From: Anaerovibrio sp.
Lineage (GTDB): Bacteria > Bacillota > Negativicutes > Selenomonadales > Selenomonadaceae
Assembly: GCA_028691285.1 (NCBI GenBank)
Contig: JAQUZO010000005.1
Location: forward strand, 1 to 42,090
Direction of reading: 5' to 3'
Length of the DNA stretch: 42,090 nucleotides
The position numbers and the translations under genes are program-made. Within the stretch, counting starts at the first letter, position 1. Each line of letters starts with the position of its first letter. Positions 32,085 to 40,200 of the stretch are shown piece after piece. Below the pieces are notes generated by a model. The model was not told where the DNA came from. It saw only the letters and a list, made by a program, of their open reading frames with translations, and searched no databases.

Positions 32085-33599
32085 TCATAAAATATCAGCC
32101 TTCAGCTGCAGAGCTTCTCCCACCTGCTCCTCAGTGATCACCCCGCTGCCCCCAAGGTCGGCAATAGTCTGCGCTACCTTGAGGATGCGGTCATAGGAGC
32201 GGGCTGACAGCTTCTTTTCACTGAATGCCATTTTCAGCAGATCCTGTGCCTCTGCGGTCAAATGGCTGCACCGCTGCAAAATCCCGTGGTTCATCTGTGC
32301 ATTGCAAAACAGGCCCAGCTTTGCAAAGCGTGCCAGCTGGATTTTTCTGGCTGCTTCCACCCGCTGGCGGATTGAAGCCGAATTTTCTGTTTGCCTGGAT
32401 GAAGTGAGCTCCTGATAGGACACCCTGGGCACCCGGATGCGGATATCAAATCTGTCCAGCAAAGGACCGGATAATTTACGGGTATACTTCTTTATCTGAG
32501 GCGGTGTGCACTCGCAGCTATGGTCAGGCTCGCCGTAATAGCCGCAGGGGCATGGATTGAGTGCGGCAATCAGCATAATCCTGGAGGGAAAGCTCAAAGT
32601 ACTGTTGACTCTTGCTACAGTTACACAGCCGTCCTCCAAGGGCTGCCGCAGGCTTTCCAGCACATTTTTGCTGAACTCCGGCAGCTCATCCAAAAACAGC
32701 ACACCATTGTGGCTCAGGGTCACCTCACCCGGCCGCGGTATGGTACCGCCGCCAATCATGGCAGCAGCAGATACAGTATGATGCGGGCTTCGGAAGGGGC
32801 GCGCACGGAGCAGTCCGCTGTCTTTCGGCAGAAGCCCGGCAATGCTGTAAATCTTGGTCACTTCAAGGGCTTCATGCCTGGCCATCTGAGGCAGGATACT
32901 GCTCATGCGCCGAGCCAGCATGGTTTTGCCGGCTCCCGGGCTGCCTGCCAAAAGAACATTATGTCCGCCTGCCGCTGCTATCTCAAAAGCCCTTTTGGCA
33001 AAGAACTGCCCCTGCACATCCGCAAAATCCCCCTGGCTGTCCTCATCGCAGGCAGCTTCATGCTGCCTGGACGAAGGCTGCAGAACAGTCCTGCCATTCA
33101 GGAAAGCTACCAGCTCCGCCAGATTTTGGATGCCATAAACGGTAATTTCTTCCGCCAGTAAAGCCTCATTGACATTTTCTTCGGCAGTTACCACAAATTT
33201 CATACCGGCTTTAGCTGCCTGTATGACCATGGGCAGCACCCCCTTTACTCTGCGGCATTCGCCCTCCAGAGAAAGCTCCCCGATAAAAATATACTCGCTG
33301 ATACGCTCAGAAGGCACCATGCCGTAAGCTGCCAAAAGAGCCACTGCAATAGGCAGATCCAGTCCGGCACTGTCCTTCCGCATACCGGCCGGAGCCAAAT
33401 TGACGGTTATCTTATCCTGCTGCAGACTGATACCGGAATTCTTGATGGCCGTCCTGACCCGCTCCTTGGCCTCCCGCACCATGGCATCCGGCATGCCCAC
33501 CATTTCAAAGCCGGGCAGCCCATTGGCCACATCGACCTCCACATCAATTAAAACGCCATCTACTCCCAAGGTGGTAGCACCGCAGGACCTTGCATACAT
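32085..33599 (-). CDS. comM: YifB/ComM family Mg-chelatase-like AAA+ ATPase
   Basis: ComM/YifB is a hexameric AAA+ helicase-like ATPase that promotes branch migration during natural transformation in some bacteria. The N-terminal domain is lon-type protease-like. Walker A is AGSPGAGKTMLARR near residue 213, Walker B is GVLFLDELPEF, and the zinc-finger-like stretch NPCPCGYYGEPDHSCEC is followed by LSGPLLDRFDI. At 504 residues it is full length. ATG 33599 has GAGGTG at good spacing; the ATGs upstream do not. It has its own promoter and terminator. Competence genes were not seen nearby. Confidence 0.94.
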   Translation of the reverse strand: MYARSCGATTLGVDGVLIDVEVDVANGLPGFEMVGMPDAMVREAKERVRTAIKNSGISLQQDKITVNLAPAGMRKDSAGLDLPIAVALLAAYGMVPSERISEYIFIGELSLEGECRRVKGVLPMVIQAAKAGMKFVVTAEENVNEALLAEEITVYGIQNLAELVAFLNGRTVLQPSSRQHEAACDEDSQGDFADVQGQFFAKRAFEIAAAGGHNVLLAGSPGAGKTMLARRMSSILPQMARHEALEVTKIYSIAGLLPKDSGLLRARPFRSPHHTVSAAAMIGGGTIPRPGEVTLSHNGVLFLDELPEFSKNVLESLRQPLEDGCVTVARVNSTLSFPSRIMLIAALNPCPCGYYGEPDHSCECTPPQIKKYTRKLSGPLLDRFDIRIRVPRVSYQELTSSRQTENSASIRQRVEAARKIQLARFAKLGLFCNAQMNHGILQRCSHLTAEAQDLLKMAFSEKKLSARSYDRILKVAQTIADLGGSGVITEEQVGEALQLKADIL

Positions 33600-33629
33600 A
33601 TTCCTCACCTCATTCATCACTTTTGTGTA

Positions 33630-33658
33630 ATTATATTACCTGCAATGCCTTATGTAAA
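33630..33658 (-). promoter_or_regulatory. comM promoter
   Basis: On the minus strand TTTACA (33653-33658), 17 nt, TATAAT (33630-33635). Confidence 0.7.
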
Positions 33659-33808
33659 GAATATTTTTCGTTATATTGCCATTTATTCCGAATAATATAA
33701 ATATATAATATTGGCTGCCGTATTTTCTCTGCCGAACGCGGCCTGCAAAAAATTTCCCTGCGGCCAGGCTTCGATATGTCATTTTATGAAAAATATCTGC
33801 GGCAAATA

Positions 33809-33817
33809 TGTTATAAT
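33809..33817 (+). promoter_or_regulatory. aroE promoter (extended -10)
   Basis: TGT followed by TATAAT (33812-33817) forms an extended -10; no clear -35 is present. The start would lie about 20 nt before the ribosome site of aroE. Confidence 0.55.
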
Positions 33818-33845
33818 GATAAAAAACTGCAAGGGAGCAAAGATT

Positions 33846-34703
33846 ATGATTACAGGCAAAACAACTAATTTCGGCGTCATCGGCAACCCTATCGGGCATT
33901 CCCTTTCCCCTGCCATGCAGAATGCAGGCATCCGGGCGGCAGGGCTTGATTATGTCTATATCGCCATGCCGGTATTGAACGAGGAGCTTGCCCAGGCGGT
34001 CACAGGCCTGAAAGCTTTGGGCTTCAGAGGCTTTAATGTTACCATTCCCCACAAACAGGCCATCATGCCCTATCTTGACGAAATCCATGAGGATGCCCAA
34101 ATCATCGGTGCCGTCAACGCCGTACTCAATGACAACGGCCATCTTATAGGCTACAATACAGATGTTATCGGCTTCATTCAGGGCATGAAGGACCGCGGCT
34201 TCCAACCGGCAGGCAGGCAGGCACTTCTCCTGGGCGCAGGCGGAGCTGCCCGGGCCATCATCTGGGGACTGATCAAGGAAAATGTCAAAAGCCTCACCAT
34301 TGGAGTACGCAATGCAGCCAAAGCACAACAGGTGGCAGAATACTTCGGCAAATATATGGACATACATATTTTGGATTGGCACAGCGCTGAATTTGCGGCT
34401 GCTCTTGGCCAGGCCGAGCTTTTGATCAATTCCACCCCCCTCGGCATGGTTCCCAGGACTGATGCAATGCCGCCGGTCGACTGGTCAAGGGTTGATCCGC
34501 AAGCCTTCGTTTATGATATCATTTATACCCCCGCCGAAACGCTTTTCCTCAAGGCTGCCCGCCAGCACGGCTGCCGAACGCTCAACGGAGAAGCGATGCT
34601 GGTAGGCCAGGGAGCAGAGGCCTTCCGGCTGTGGACAGGGAATACACTCCCGCCAGTGCCGATGGCAGAAGCCCTGCGTGCAGCCTTGCAGCAGCAAAAA
34701 TAA
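33846..34703 (+). CDS. aroE: Shikimate dehydrogenase
   Basis: AroE reduces 3-dehydroshikimate with NADPH in the chorismate pathway. The 285-residue protein begins with GVIGNPIGHSLSPAMQNAG, carries the catalytic Lys in FNVTIPHKQAIMPYLD (near residue 70) with Asp in GYNTDVIGF, and has the NADP-binding loop GAGGAARAI near 133. The C-terminal helix region (LVGQGAEAFRLWTG) is also typical. ATG 33846 has AAGGGAG 9 nt upstream; earlier in-frame ATGs lack such a site. It stands alone on the plus strand between comM and the leftward rbgA-ubiX operon. Confidence 0.95.
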   Translation: MITGKTTNFGVIGNPIGHSLSPAMQNAGIRAAGLDYVYIAMPVLNEELAQAVTGLKALGFRGFNVTIPHKQAIMPYLDEIHEDAQIIGAVNAVLNDNGHLIGYNTDVIGFIQGMKDRGFQPAGRQALLLGAGGAARAIIWGLIKENVKSLTIGVRNAAKAQQVAEYFGKYMDIHILDWHSAEFAAALGQAELLINSTPLGMVPRTDAMPPVDWSRVDPQAFVYDIIYTPAETLFLKAARQHGCRTLNGEAMLVGQGAEAFRLWTGNTLPPVPMAEALRAALQQQK

Positions 34704-34722
34704 ACCTTCCATACCATACAGG

Positions 34723-34767
34723 AACAGGGCCGGACATGAAGTTCACTTCACATCCGGCCCTGTTTTC
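34723..34767. terminator. Bidirectional terminator, aroE / ubiX
   Basis: A 12-bp perfect stem (AACAGGGCCGGA / TCCGGCCCTGTT) with an inner TGAAG/CTTCA stem lies between two convergent genes. T-rich runs follow it on both strands, though short on the minus strand. Confidence 0.85.
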
Positions 34768-35338
34768 ATTTCAAATCATCCATACCGCCCTGCCAACGGG
34801 CAAACAGATTATTTTTGACCCCCAGATTATCGCATATCTTACCAACCAGCATATTGACCAAATCCATAATCGTGTCAGGACGATGATAAAATCCCGGACT
34901 GGCCGGAATGATCACCGCCCCCATGCGGCACAGCTTCAGCAGATTTTCCAAATGCCCGGCGTGCATGGGTGTCTCCCGCGGCACGATGATCAGCCTGCGC
35001 CCTTCCTTCAGCATGACATCAGCCGCCCTCGTCAGCAGGTTGCCGGTTATCCCATTGGCAAGACAGCCGCAGGTGTTCATGGAGCAGGGGGCAATCACCA
35101 TCGCATCTGCCTGAAAGGAGCCGCTGGCAATCGCCTCCCCCACATTATGCACATTGTAGATTTTGTCTGCCACCGCAGCAATATCCTCCAGCGTGGTATC
35201 GCACTCATAGCGGATAACGCCTACGCCGCTGTCAGAAATTACTACATGAACCTGATGACCGGCATTTTTCAGCACCTCTATCAGCTTCAGCCCATAAATG
35301 CTGCCGCTCGCTCCCGTAATACCCACAACAATCTTCAT
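34766..35338 (-). CDS. ubiX: Flavin prenyltransferase UbiX
   Basis: UbiX joins a dimethylallyl group to FMN to make prenyl-FMN, the cofactor of UbiD-type decarboxylases. The 190-residue protein shows GITGASGSIYGLKL at the N-terminus, APCSMNTCGCLANGITGNLLTRAADV near residue 85, and LIIVPRETPMHAGHLENLL near 115. AGGAGG precedes the ATG. It ends the rbgA operon; no ubiD gene is in the window, so the partner decarboxylase lies elsewhere. Confidence 0.95.
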   Translation of the reverse strand: MKIVVGITGASGSIYGLKLIEVLKNAGHQVHVVISDSGVGVIRYECDTTLEDIAAVADKIYNVHNVGEAIASGSFQADAMVIAPCSMNTCGCLANGITGNLLTRAADVMLKEGRRLIIVPRETPMHAGHLENLLKLCRMGAVIIPASPGFYHRPDTIMDLVNMLVGKICDNLGVKNNLFARWQGGMDDLK

Positions 35339-35365
35339 CAGCTGTGAACCTCCTAAAATTATTCT

Positions 35366-35734
35366 TCATACCCATACAGCCTCAAAGGCGTTCTTGATAT
35401 GATTGAGACTCATCTGCCCTGCCGGGCTGCGTAAAATTTCCAGCACATCAAAGCGAAAATGACAGTTATCCAGCTTTTTGCCATGAATGTACCAGGCAGC
35501 CGTCCTGGTGATTTTTCGCTGCTTGCAAAAGTCCACAGCCTCGCCCGGCCGCCCAAAGCGCAGGGAACGCCTGGTTTTGACCTCCGCAAAGACCAGCAGA
35601 TCACCGCGGCTGGCAATAATGTCTATCTCGCCGAACTGGCAGCGATAATTGGTCTCCACAATCCTATAGCCGTGAGAACCAAGATACTCCGCTGCCAGCC
35701 GTTCCCCCTTATTTCCCAATGTCTTATTGTCCAT
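35366..35734 (-). CDS. YraN family protein (UPF0102, predicted nuclease fold)
   Basis: A 122-residue small protein of the UPF0102/YraN family, which has a restriction-endonuclease-like fold. Visible are GNKGERLAAEYLGSHGYRIVETNYRC near the N-terminus, GEIDIIASRGDLLVFAEVKTRR near residue 30 (the D-ExK catalytic pattern), and a basic C-terminal part. Its role is poorly known. It starts 6 nt after the FlhB-C-like gene stop and lacks a strong ribosome site, so translation is probably coupled. Confidence 0.92.
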   Translation of the reverse strand: MDNKTLGNKGERLAAEYLGSHGYRIVETNYRCQFGEIDIIASRGDLLVFAEVKTRRSLRFGRPGEAVDFCKQRKITRTAAWYIHGKKLDNCHFRFDVLEILRSPAGQMSLNHIKNAFEAVWV

Positions 35735-35740
35735 AGCAGC

Positions 35741-36076
35741 CTAATCCGTTGCTTCCTTCATCTCTGTCTTCCCATGGCGCTTGTCAATCCGGTATACATA
35801 GGCAAGGATTTCTGCCACTGTAGTATACAGCTCAGTGGGGATTTCCTTGTCCAGCTCAAGAGCCATCAGCATATTGACCAGTGACTTATTCTGATACACA
35901 GGCACCTGCCCCTTACGGGCCGCTTCCAGGATATTTTCTGCGACATGCCCCTTCCCCTTTGCCACCAGCTTAGGCGCCTGATTTTTTTCTATATCGTATT
36001 TTAAGGCAACTGCCTTTTTTTCCGCCTGAGGGTCAAGCTCCGGTTCCTCCTGAGGCTTTCGTCTGTCCCTGAGCAA
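35741..36076 (-). CDS. FlhB C-terminal-like protein (YlqH/FlhX-type)
   Basis: A 111-residue protein matching only the cytoplasmic C-terminal domain of the flagellar export-switch protein FlhB. Visible are KKAVALKYD, APKLVAKGKGHVAENI, GQVPVYQNKSLVNMLMALELDKEIPTELYTTVAEILAYVYRID. The residues where FlhB has its self-cleaving NPTH are missing: the sequence reads DPQAEKKAVALKYD. In B. subtilis the counterpart is ylqH, found in the same place after ylqG. The start seems to be TTG 36076, directly after the FliK-like stop, without a strong site, so translation is likely coupled. A function in hook-length switching is possible but not shown by sequence. Confidence 0.85.
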   Translation of the reverse strand: MLRDRRKPQEEPELDPQAEKKAVALKYDIEKNQAPKLVAKGKGHVAENILEAARKGQVPVYQNKSLVNMLMALELDKEIPTELYTTVAEILAYVYRIDKRHGKTEMKEATD

Positions 36077-38146
36077 TTAATTCACCGTCCCCACCTTCAA
36101 GTCATTCAAATGAATCGATGTATCATACAGTGCCCTGCGCACCTCCGGCAGATATTCACTGAAGGCCTGCACAGCATCCTGGCTGGAAAAGCTCACCCGC
36201 AAATTCAGGTTGTTCCCTTCAAACAGCTGGCAGACAATATCTACCGCGCCTATATTGTCCGTCAGCACACATACTCTGAACCATGTGTCCTTCCTGACCC
36301 TTCCAGCTTCATCCTCATGAGGCGGCTCATCATAAATATTGATATAAGCAGGATAGCTTTGTTCGTTTTCTCCAATATACAGCGGCATGACGAAGCTGAT
36401 GGACTTCTGGCCGTCCGTCCTGAAGCTGCCCTCACTGGTAATGGCCCCCTTCATTGAGGATACCATCGTCTTGATTTCCTTGTTGGCATTTTTCAGATCC
36501 CTGGCCTTGATGTCCCTCAGAGTTCCCAACTCCGCCAACTGCAGGAAAGCCCACAGCTTCGGCAGTCCCTCCATGCCCTGCTGCTGCCCTGCCTGCTGCA
36601 CGGCAGCTGGAATATTCGCCTGCACCATGCGCAGCAGCAGGTTGAGCTGCTTGGCATCCTGCTGACTCAAAAGCTCCTGCCTACCATTGACAAAATTCTG
36701 CAGCAGCTGTGTATCCTTGGCGGACAGGCTGCTGTCCTTCAGCAGCAGCTGTGCCATATCCCTGAGAGCATCCGCGGCCTGCTGACTGTTCAACGGCTGT
36801 GCCTGAGGCTGTACCGCCTGCTGCGGAGCCGGCCTGACCACACCTGTTTCCTGGCTGTAGCCGTAACGGCTGAAAATCTGCCGGAACAACGGATTATTCT
36901 CCAGCTCCCTGGCATGGTTCATCAAGGTTCTGCCTCCCTGGTCAGGCTGTGCCGTATTGGACTGAACATTCTTTCCCGTCTGATTCTGCCGCCCATCGGC
37001 TGACACGGCACCGCTGCCGTCAGACTGCCCCCTGAGCTGCTCCGCCCCACTTGGGCTGCTTGCGCCGCCCGCTGTCTGTCCCTTCTGGACCTGGGCCCCG
37101 GTCATCTGACTGTCCGGCACGGCTGCTTTGTTCTCTGTGACTTCCTGACCCATTCCATTGCCCGCAGCGGCGGCTGCCATATTGACAGCCGGCTGCCCCT
37201 GCGCTGCCGGAGCGCCGGTCTGTATCATCCCATTGCCGCCGGTATTGGCCGCTGCACCATTGCTTCCATTGGCAGTCCCAGGGAGATTTGCCCGGTTCCC
37301 AGCGGCAGCAGCGCCTTGAGCCGTATCGCCCGGAGCCTGTGCTAAGCCGGCCTGGCTGCCTGCTGCCTGGGATCCACTCTGGCCTGCCTGCTGTTCTCCG
37401 ACGGTATTCTGGACCGGCTGCCCTGCATTATCAGCTGCCAAAGGCTTGGGAAACAGGACATCAATCAGCTGCTTCAAAGCCGTCAGCTGCTCATTGCCCT
37501 GAGCCGTTCCCTGTCCGGCTGTCCCCTGCACGGCTAAAAACTGCAGAAGCTGCACAAAATCCTCAGGCAGCTTCTCTGAACTGCCGTCATTCAAAAGCTG
37601 GAAGGCCAGCTTATTGAGCTGTACCAGCTCCAAGCTTGAGCTTTTGCTCACAAGTCCGGCTTCCCCAATGATATTTTTAATGTTTGCCATCAATACCTGC
37701 AGCTCGTCGGACAGCTCACCAGCCTGCTGCTCTCCGGTCAGCTGCTCGGCAGTGACGCTATGAGCGTCAGCAAAATTGCCCAGCTGCTGAAAAATACGAC
37801 TCAAGGTGGTCAGCTGTTCGATGGAATAGCGTTCACTCGCCATGGCACTGCCCAACCCCTCACCCAGGGAGCTGTCCAGAGAAAAAGCATTTTTCACTAC
37901 ATTGTTTATCATTTCCTTCAGCTGCTCAGGCAGAGCTGCATCTGCCCCCAATTTGCCGGCAGAAACCTTTTCCAATACGGCAGACATATTATCAACCGAG
38001 TTGGTGAATTTTACATCTGTCTGCTTGGCAAAACCTGAGCCTGAGCCGCCATCCCTGCTGACCGCAATACGGTCGGTCCTGGTCTCTGAGGTACGAGAGG
38101 CAGGCTGTATGGACGGAGCTCCTGCTGCATTGACATTTGTTGGCAT
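36077..38146 (-). CDS. FliK-like flagellar hook-length control protein (YlqG-type)
   Basis: A 689-residue soluble protein with three parts: a helical N-terminus (about 40-240), a long low-complexity linker rich in Ala, Gly, Gln and Asn (about 250-440), and a C-terminal domain (about 530-689) ending in IGAVDIVCQLFEGNNLNLRVSFSS plus a helix pair. The last part resembles the FliK C-terminal domain that talks to FlhB. Such a ruler-like layout and the FlhB-C-like partner directly downstream support this. It has TAGGAGG before the ATG. Its place between rnhB and ylqH matches B. subtilis ylqG. Similarity outside the C-terminus is too low to judge by eye. Confidence 0.75.
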   Translation of the reverse strand: MPTNVNAAGAPSIQPASRTSETRTDRIAVSRDGGSGSGFAKQTDVKFTNSVDNMSAVLEKVSAGKLGADAALPEQLKEMINNVVKNAFSLDSSLGEGLGSAMASERYSIEQLTTLSRIFQQLGNFADAHSVTAEQLTGEQQAGELSDELQVLMANIKNIIGEAGLVSKSSSLELVQLNKLAFQLLNDGSSEKLPEDFVQLLQFLAVQGTAGQGTAQGNEQLTALKQLIDVLFPKPLAADNAGQPVQNTVGEQQAGQSGSQAAGSQAGLAQAPGDTAQGAAAAGNRANLPGTANGSNGAAANTGGNGMIQTGAPAAQGQPAVNMAAAAAGNGMGQEVTENKAAVPDSQMTGAQVQKGQTAGGASSPSGAEQLRGQSDGSGAVSADGRQNQTGKNVQSNTAQPDQGGRTLMNHARELENNPLFRQIFSRYGYSQETGVVRPAPQQAVQPQAQPLNSQQAADALRDMAQLLLKDSSLSAKDTQLLQNFVNGRQELLSQQDAKQLNLLLRMVQANIPAAVQQAGQQQGMEGLPKLWAFLQLAELGTLRDIKARDLKNANKEIKTMVSSMKGAITSEGSFRTDGQKSISFVMPLYIGENEQSYPAYINIYDEPPHEDEAGRVRKDTWFRVCVLTDNIGAVDIVCQLFEGNNLNLRVSFSSQDAVQAFSEYLPEVRRALYDTSIHLNDLKVGTVN

Positions 38147-38180
38147 ACTGCACCTCCTAAAACAACTGAAATCCTTATCC

Positions 38181-38963
38181 TTACGGCTGTGCCGCTATTG
38201 ACCTTACCGGCTCAAAGGACATACGGTGAATAGGGCATGGACCATATCTTCTGAGCGCGGCAATATGCTCGGCTGTACCATAGCCCTTGTGGGCGGCAAA
38301 GCCATATTCCGGATATGCTTTATCATATTCGTCCATCAGGCGATCCCTGGCTACCTTGGCAATGATGGAAGCTGCCGCAATGGAAGCTGATCTGGCATCT
38401 CCCTTTATCAGGGAGAGCTGGGGAACGGTCAGCTCCTTCAGATGCACCGCGTCTATCAGAACCTGCTCCGGCTGCGGCTCCAGTCCGGCAAGGGCCTCAT
38501 ACATCCCCTGCATAGTCGCCTGCAGGATATTGATTCTGTCTATCAGCTCCGGCTGGATAAAGACCTGCCTGACAGACACTGCCTGCGCCAAAATTTTCTC
38601 GTAAAGCTCCTCACGCACTCCGGCGCTGAGCTTTTTGGAATCATTCAGCCTGGACAGCAGCAAATTAGGAGGCAAAATCACCGCCGCAACAGAAACAGGG
38701 CCCGCCAGAGGCCCTCTGCCGGCTTCATCCACGCCGGCAACGATTTTTCGCCCGCGGCTGTACGCTTCATTTTCGTACTGATACATTGCCGACAGCCGCA
38801 GCCTTTCGACCTGCCGCCTCGCCTGCTGCTTTTCATAGCGCTCTGCCAGCTTTTGTGCCGCAATGCGTCCATCCTGACGGCAGGCAGCCGCCAGAGCTTC
38901 ATCGGCCTGTTCTGACTTAAACAGCCGCTCTAATTCTTTTATCGTAAACTTTTCTATATTCAT
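38181..38963 (-). CDS. rnhB: Ribonuclease HII
   Basis: RNase HII cuts RNA in RNA-DNA hybrids and at single ribonucleotides in DNA. The 260-residue protein has a roughly 75-residue helical N-terminal extension typical of Firmicutes, then the catalytic VAGVDEAGRGPLAGPV (Asp-Glu), NDSKKLS, VLIDAVHL and KGDARSASIAAASIIAKVARD, which includes the last acidic site. The C-terminus ends HRMSFEPVRS. It lies between rbgA and the FliK-like gene in a conserved Firmicute order. Confidence 0.96.
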   Translation of the reverse strand: MNIEKFTIKELERLFKSEQADEALAAACRQDGRIAAQKLAERYEKQQARRQVERLRLSAMYQYENEAYSRGRKIVAGVDEAGRGPLAGPVSVAAVILPPNLLLSRLNDSKKLSAGVREELYEKILAQAVSVRQVFIQPELIDRINILQATMQGMYEALAGLEPQPEQVLIDAVHLKELTVPQLSLIKGDARSASIAAASIIAKVARDRLMDEYDKAYPEYGFAAHKGYGTAEHIAALRRYGPCPIHRMSFEPVRSIAAQP

Positions 38964-38999
38964 ATAGTATTTCTCCCCAGATTTCAGGGTTTATATCGG

Positions 39000-39926
39000 T
39001 CATGCCATGCTCTGCACCGTCTCCGGCGGCATATCCAGGCTGACCGTCCCCAGCTTGCCGCTGCGAAAATCTGTCAGTACGATGCGCTGCGCCTTTTCCG
39101 TATCTATGATGCCTCCCCGTACAAGACAGCCGCGCTTCCTGCCAATCAGCTCCAGCAGCTCATGCGGCTCCGCCGGCAGCTCACCTGTCAACTTGTAGCG
39201 CTCCCGCAGTCTTTCCGGATACATGGCTGCCATCGTCTGCAGGAATACACCCGTAATCAGCTCACGATCAACCACCTCATCATTGATGGCACCTGTAAAG
39301 GCCAGCTTCAGACCGGCCGTCATGTCCTCAAACTTTGGCCACAGGATGCCCGGCGTATCCAAAAGCTCCAAACTGCCGCCCAGGCGAATCCATTGCTTGG
39401 CACGGGTAACGCCCGGACGGTCGGCAGTCTTTGTTTTATTCGCTCCCGCCAGACGATTTATCAGAGATGATTTGCCCACATTAGGAATACCCAGAATCAT
39501 CACTCTGGCCGCCCGCGCCTTTGCTCCCCTAGCTACCAGCTTCTCCGTCATCGGCCTGGCCAGATTCTCCGTCAGGCTCACAAGCTGCTTGATGCCCTGC
39601 CCCTGGGTCGCATCCACCGCCACCGCAGGAGTCCCCTGCTGGCGGAAATAGCTTATCCATTGCCTGGTGATCTGGCTATCCGCCAGATCCGCTTTGTTCA
39701 GCGCAACCAGGCGCGGCTTGCCCGCTATAATCTCCTTGAGCATGGGGTTGGCACTGCTGTAAGGAATGCGGGCATCCAAAAGCTCGATTACCACATCCAC
39801 CAGCTTAAGATTGTCCGTAATTATATCCCTTGCCTTCTTCATATGCCCTGGAAACCACTGTACATTCGGCAGTACCTGTTCCAGGGCAGGTTCTGCCTGC
39901 TCCCTTGACGCTCTGTAATCCTTCAT
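39000..39926 (-). CDS. rbgA: Ribosome biogenesis GTPase RbgA (YlqF)
   Basis: RbgA is a circularly permuted GTPase needed for late assembly of the 50S subunit. Motif order shows the permutation: G4 (LVALNKADL) comes first near residue 75, then G1 (GIPNVGKSSLINRL) near 150 and G3 (DTPGILWP) near 190. A C-terminal RNA-binding helical region follows. The family opening VQWFPGHMKKARD is present. It is 308 residues, a normal size, and the first gene of an operon of six (rbgA-rnhB-ylqG-ylqH-yraN-ubiX) with a roughly 150-nt structured leader. Confidence 0.96.
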   Translation of the reverse strand: MKDYRASREQAEPALEQVLPNVQWFPGHMKKARDIITDNLKLVDVVIELLDARIPYSSANPMLKEIIAGKPRLVALNKADLADSQITRQWISYFRQQGTPAVAVDATQGQGIKQLVSLTENLARPMTEKLVARGAKARAARVMILGIPNVGKSSLINRLAGANKTKTADRPGVTRAKQWIRLGGSLELLDTPGILWPKFEDMTAGLKLAFTGAINDEVVDRELITGVFLQTMAAMYPERLRERYKLTGELPAEPHELLELIGRKRGCLVRGGIIDTEKAQRIVLTDFRSGKLGTVSLDMPPETVQSMA

Positions 39927-39994
39927 ATACTAAAACACTCCCGTTCATCATCATTGATCTGAAATCCTGCTTCACATATCCGGTTCTTCACGCT

Positions 39995-40031
39995 GCAGCA
40001 CCTGACACGCAACGCTGCTTCAGCTGTCAGG
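39995..40031 (-). promoter_or_regulatory. Possible H-type pseudoknot in the rbgA leader
   Basis: On the minus strand CCTGACA (40025-40031) pairs with TGTCAGG (40001-40007). Inside that loop GCAGC (40014-40018) can pair with GCTGC (39995-39999) just beyond it, an interlocked H-type arrangement. Only complementarity supports this; its function is not known. Confidence 0.4.
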
Positions 40032-40087
40032 ACCACTGCCCAATATCCATATTATATAAATATAAAGAAAATAAGTTCTCTAAATGA

Positions 40088-40115
40088 ATTATATCATAAA
40101 CCAACTAAATGTAAA
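40088..40115 (-). promoter_or_regulatory. rbgA operon promoter
   Basis: On the minus strand TTTACA (40110-40115), 16 nt, TGA-TATAAT (box at 40088-40093): a near-consensus extended -10 promoter. It predicts a leader of about 150 nt before rbgA. Confidence 0.7.
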
Positions 40116-40159
40116 GATATTTAATTCGCCTGCAGCCCTTATATTGACAGGAATTTTAA

Positions 40160-40188
40160 ACAAAACAGGCTGGGACGAAGCCCAGCCG
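40160..40188 (-). terminator. Terminator of the MFS transporter gene
   Basis: On the minus strand GGCTGGG-cttcgt-CCCAGCC is followed by TGTTTTG. It lies 14 nt after the stop and before the rbgA promoter. Confidence 0.8.
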
Positions 40189-40200
40189 CTTTTCCGTTTT

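Noticed and set aside
37050-37440. Repeat array or CRISPR-like pattern within the FliK-like gene
   Set aside because: The repetition is low-complexity Ala/Gly/Gln/Asn coding sequence without exact repeat-spacer units, as expected for a ruler-type linker.
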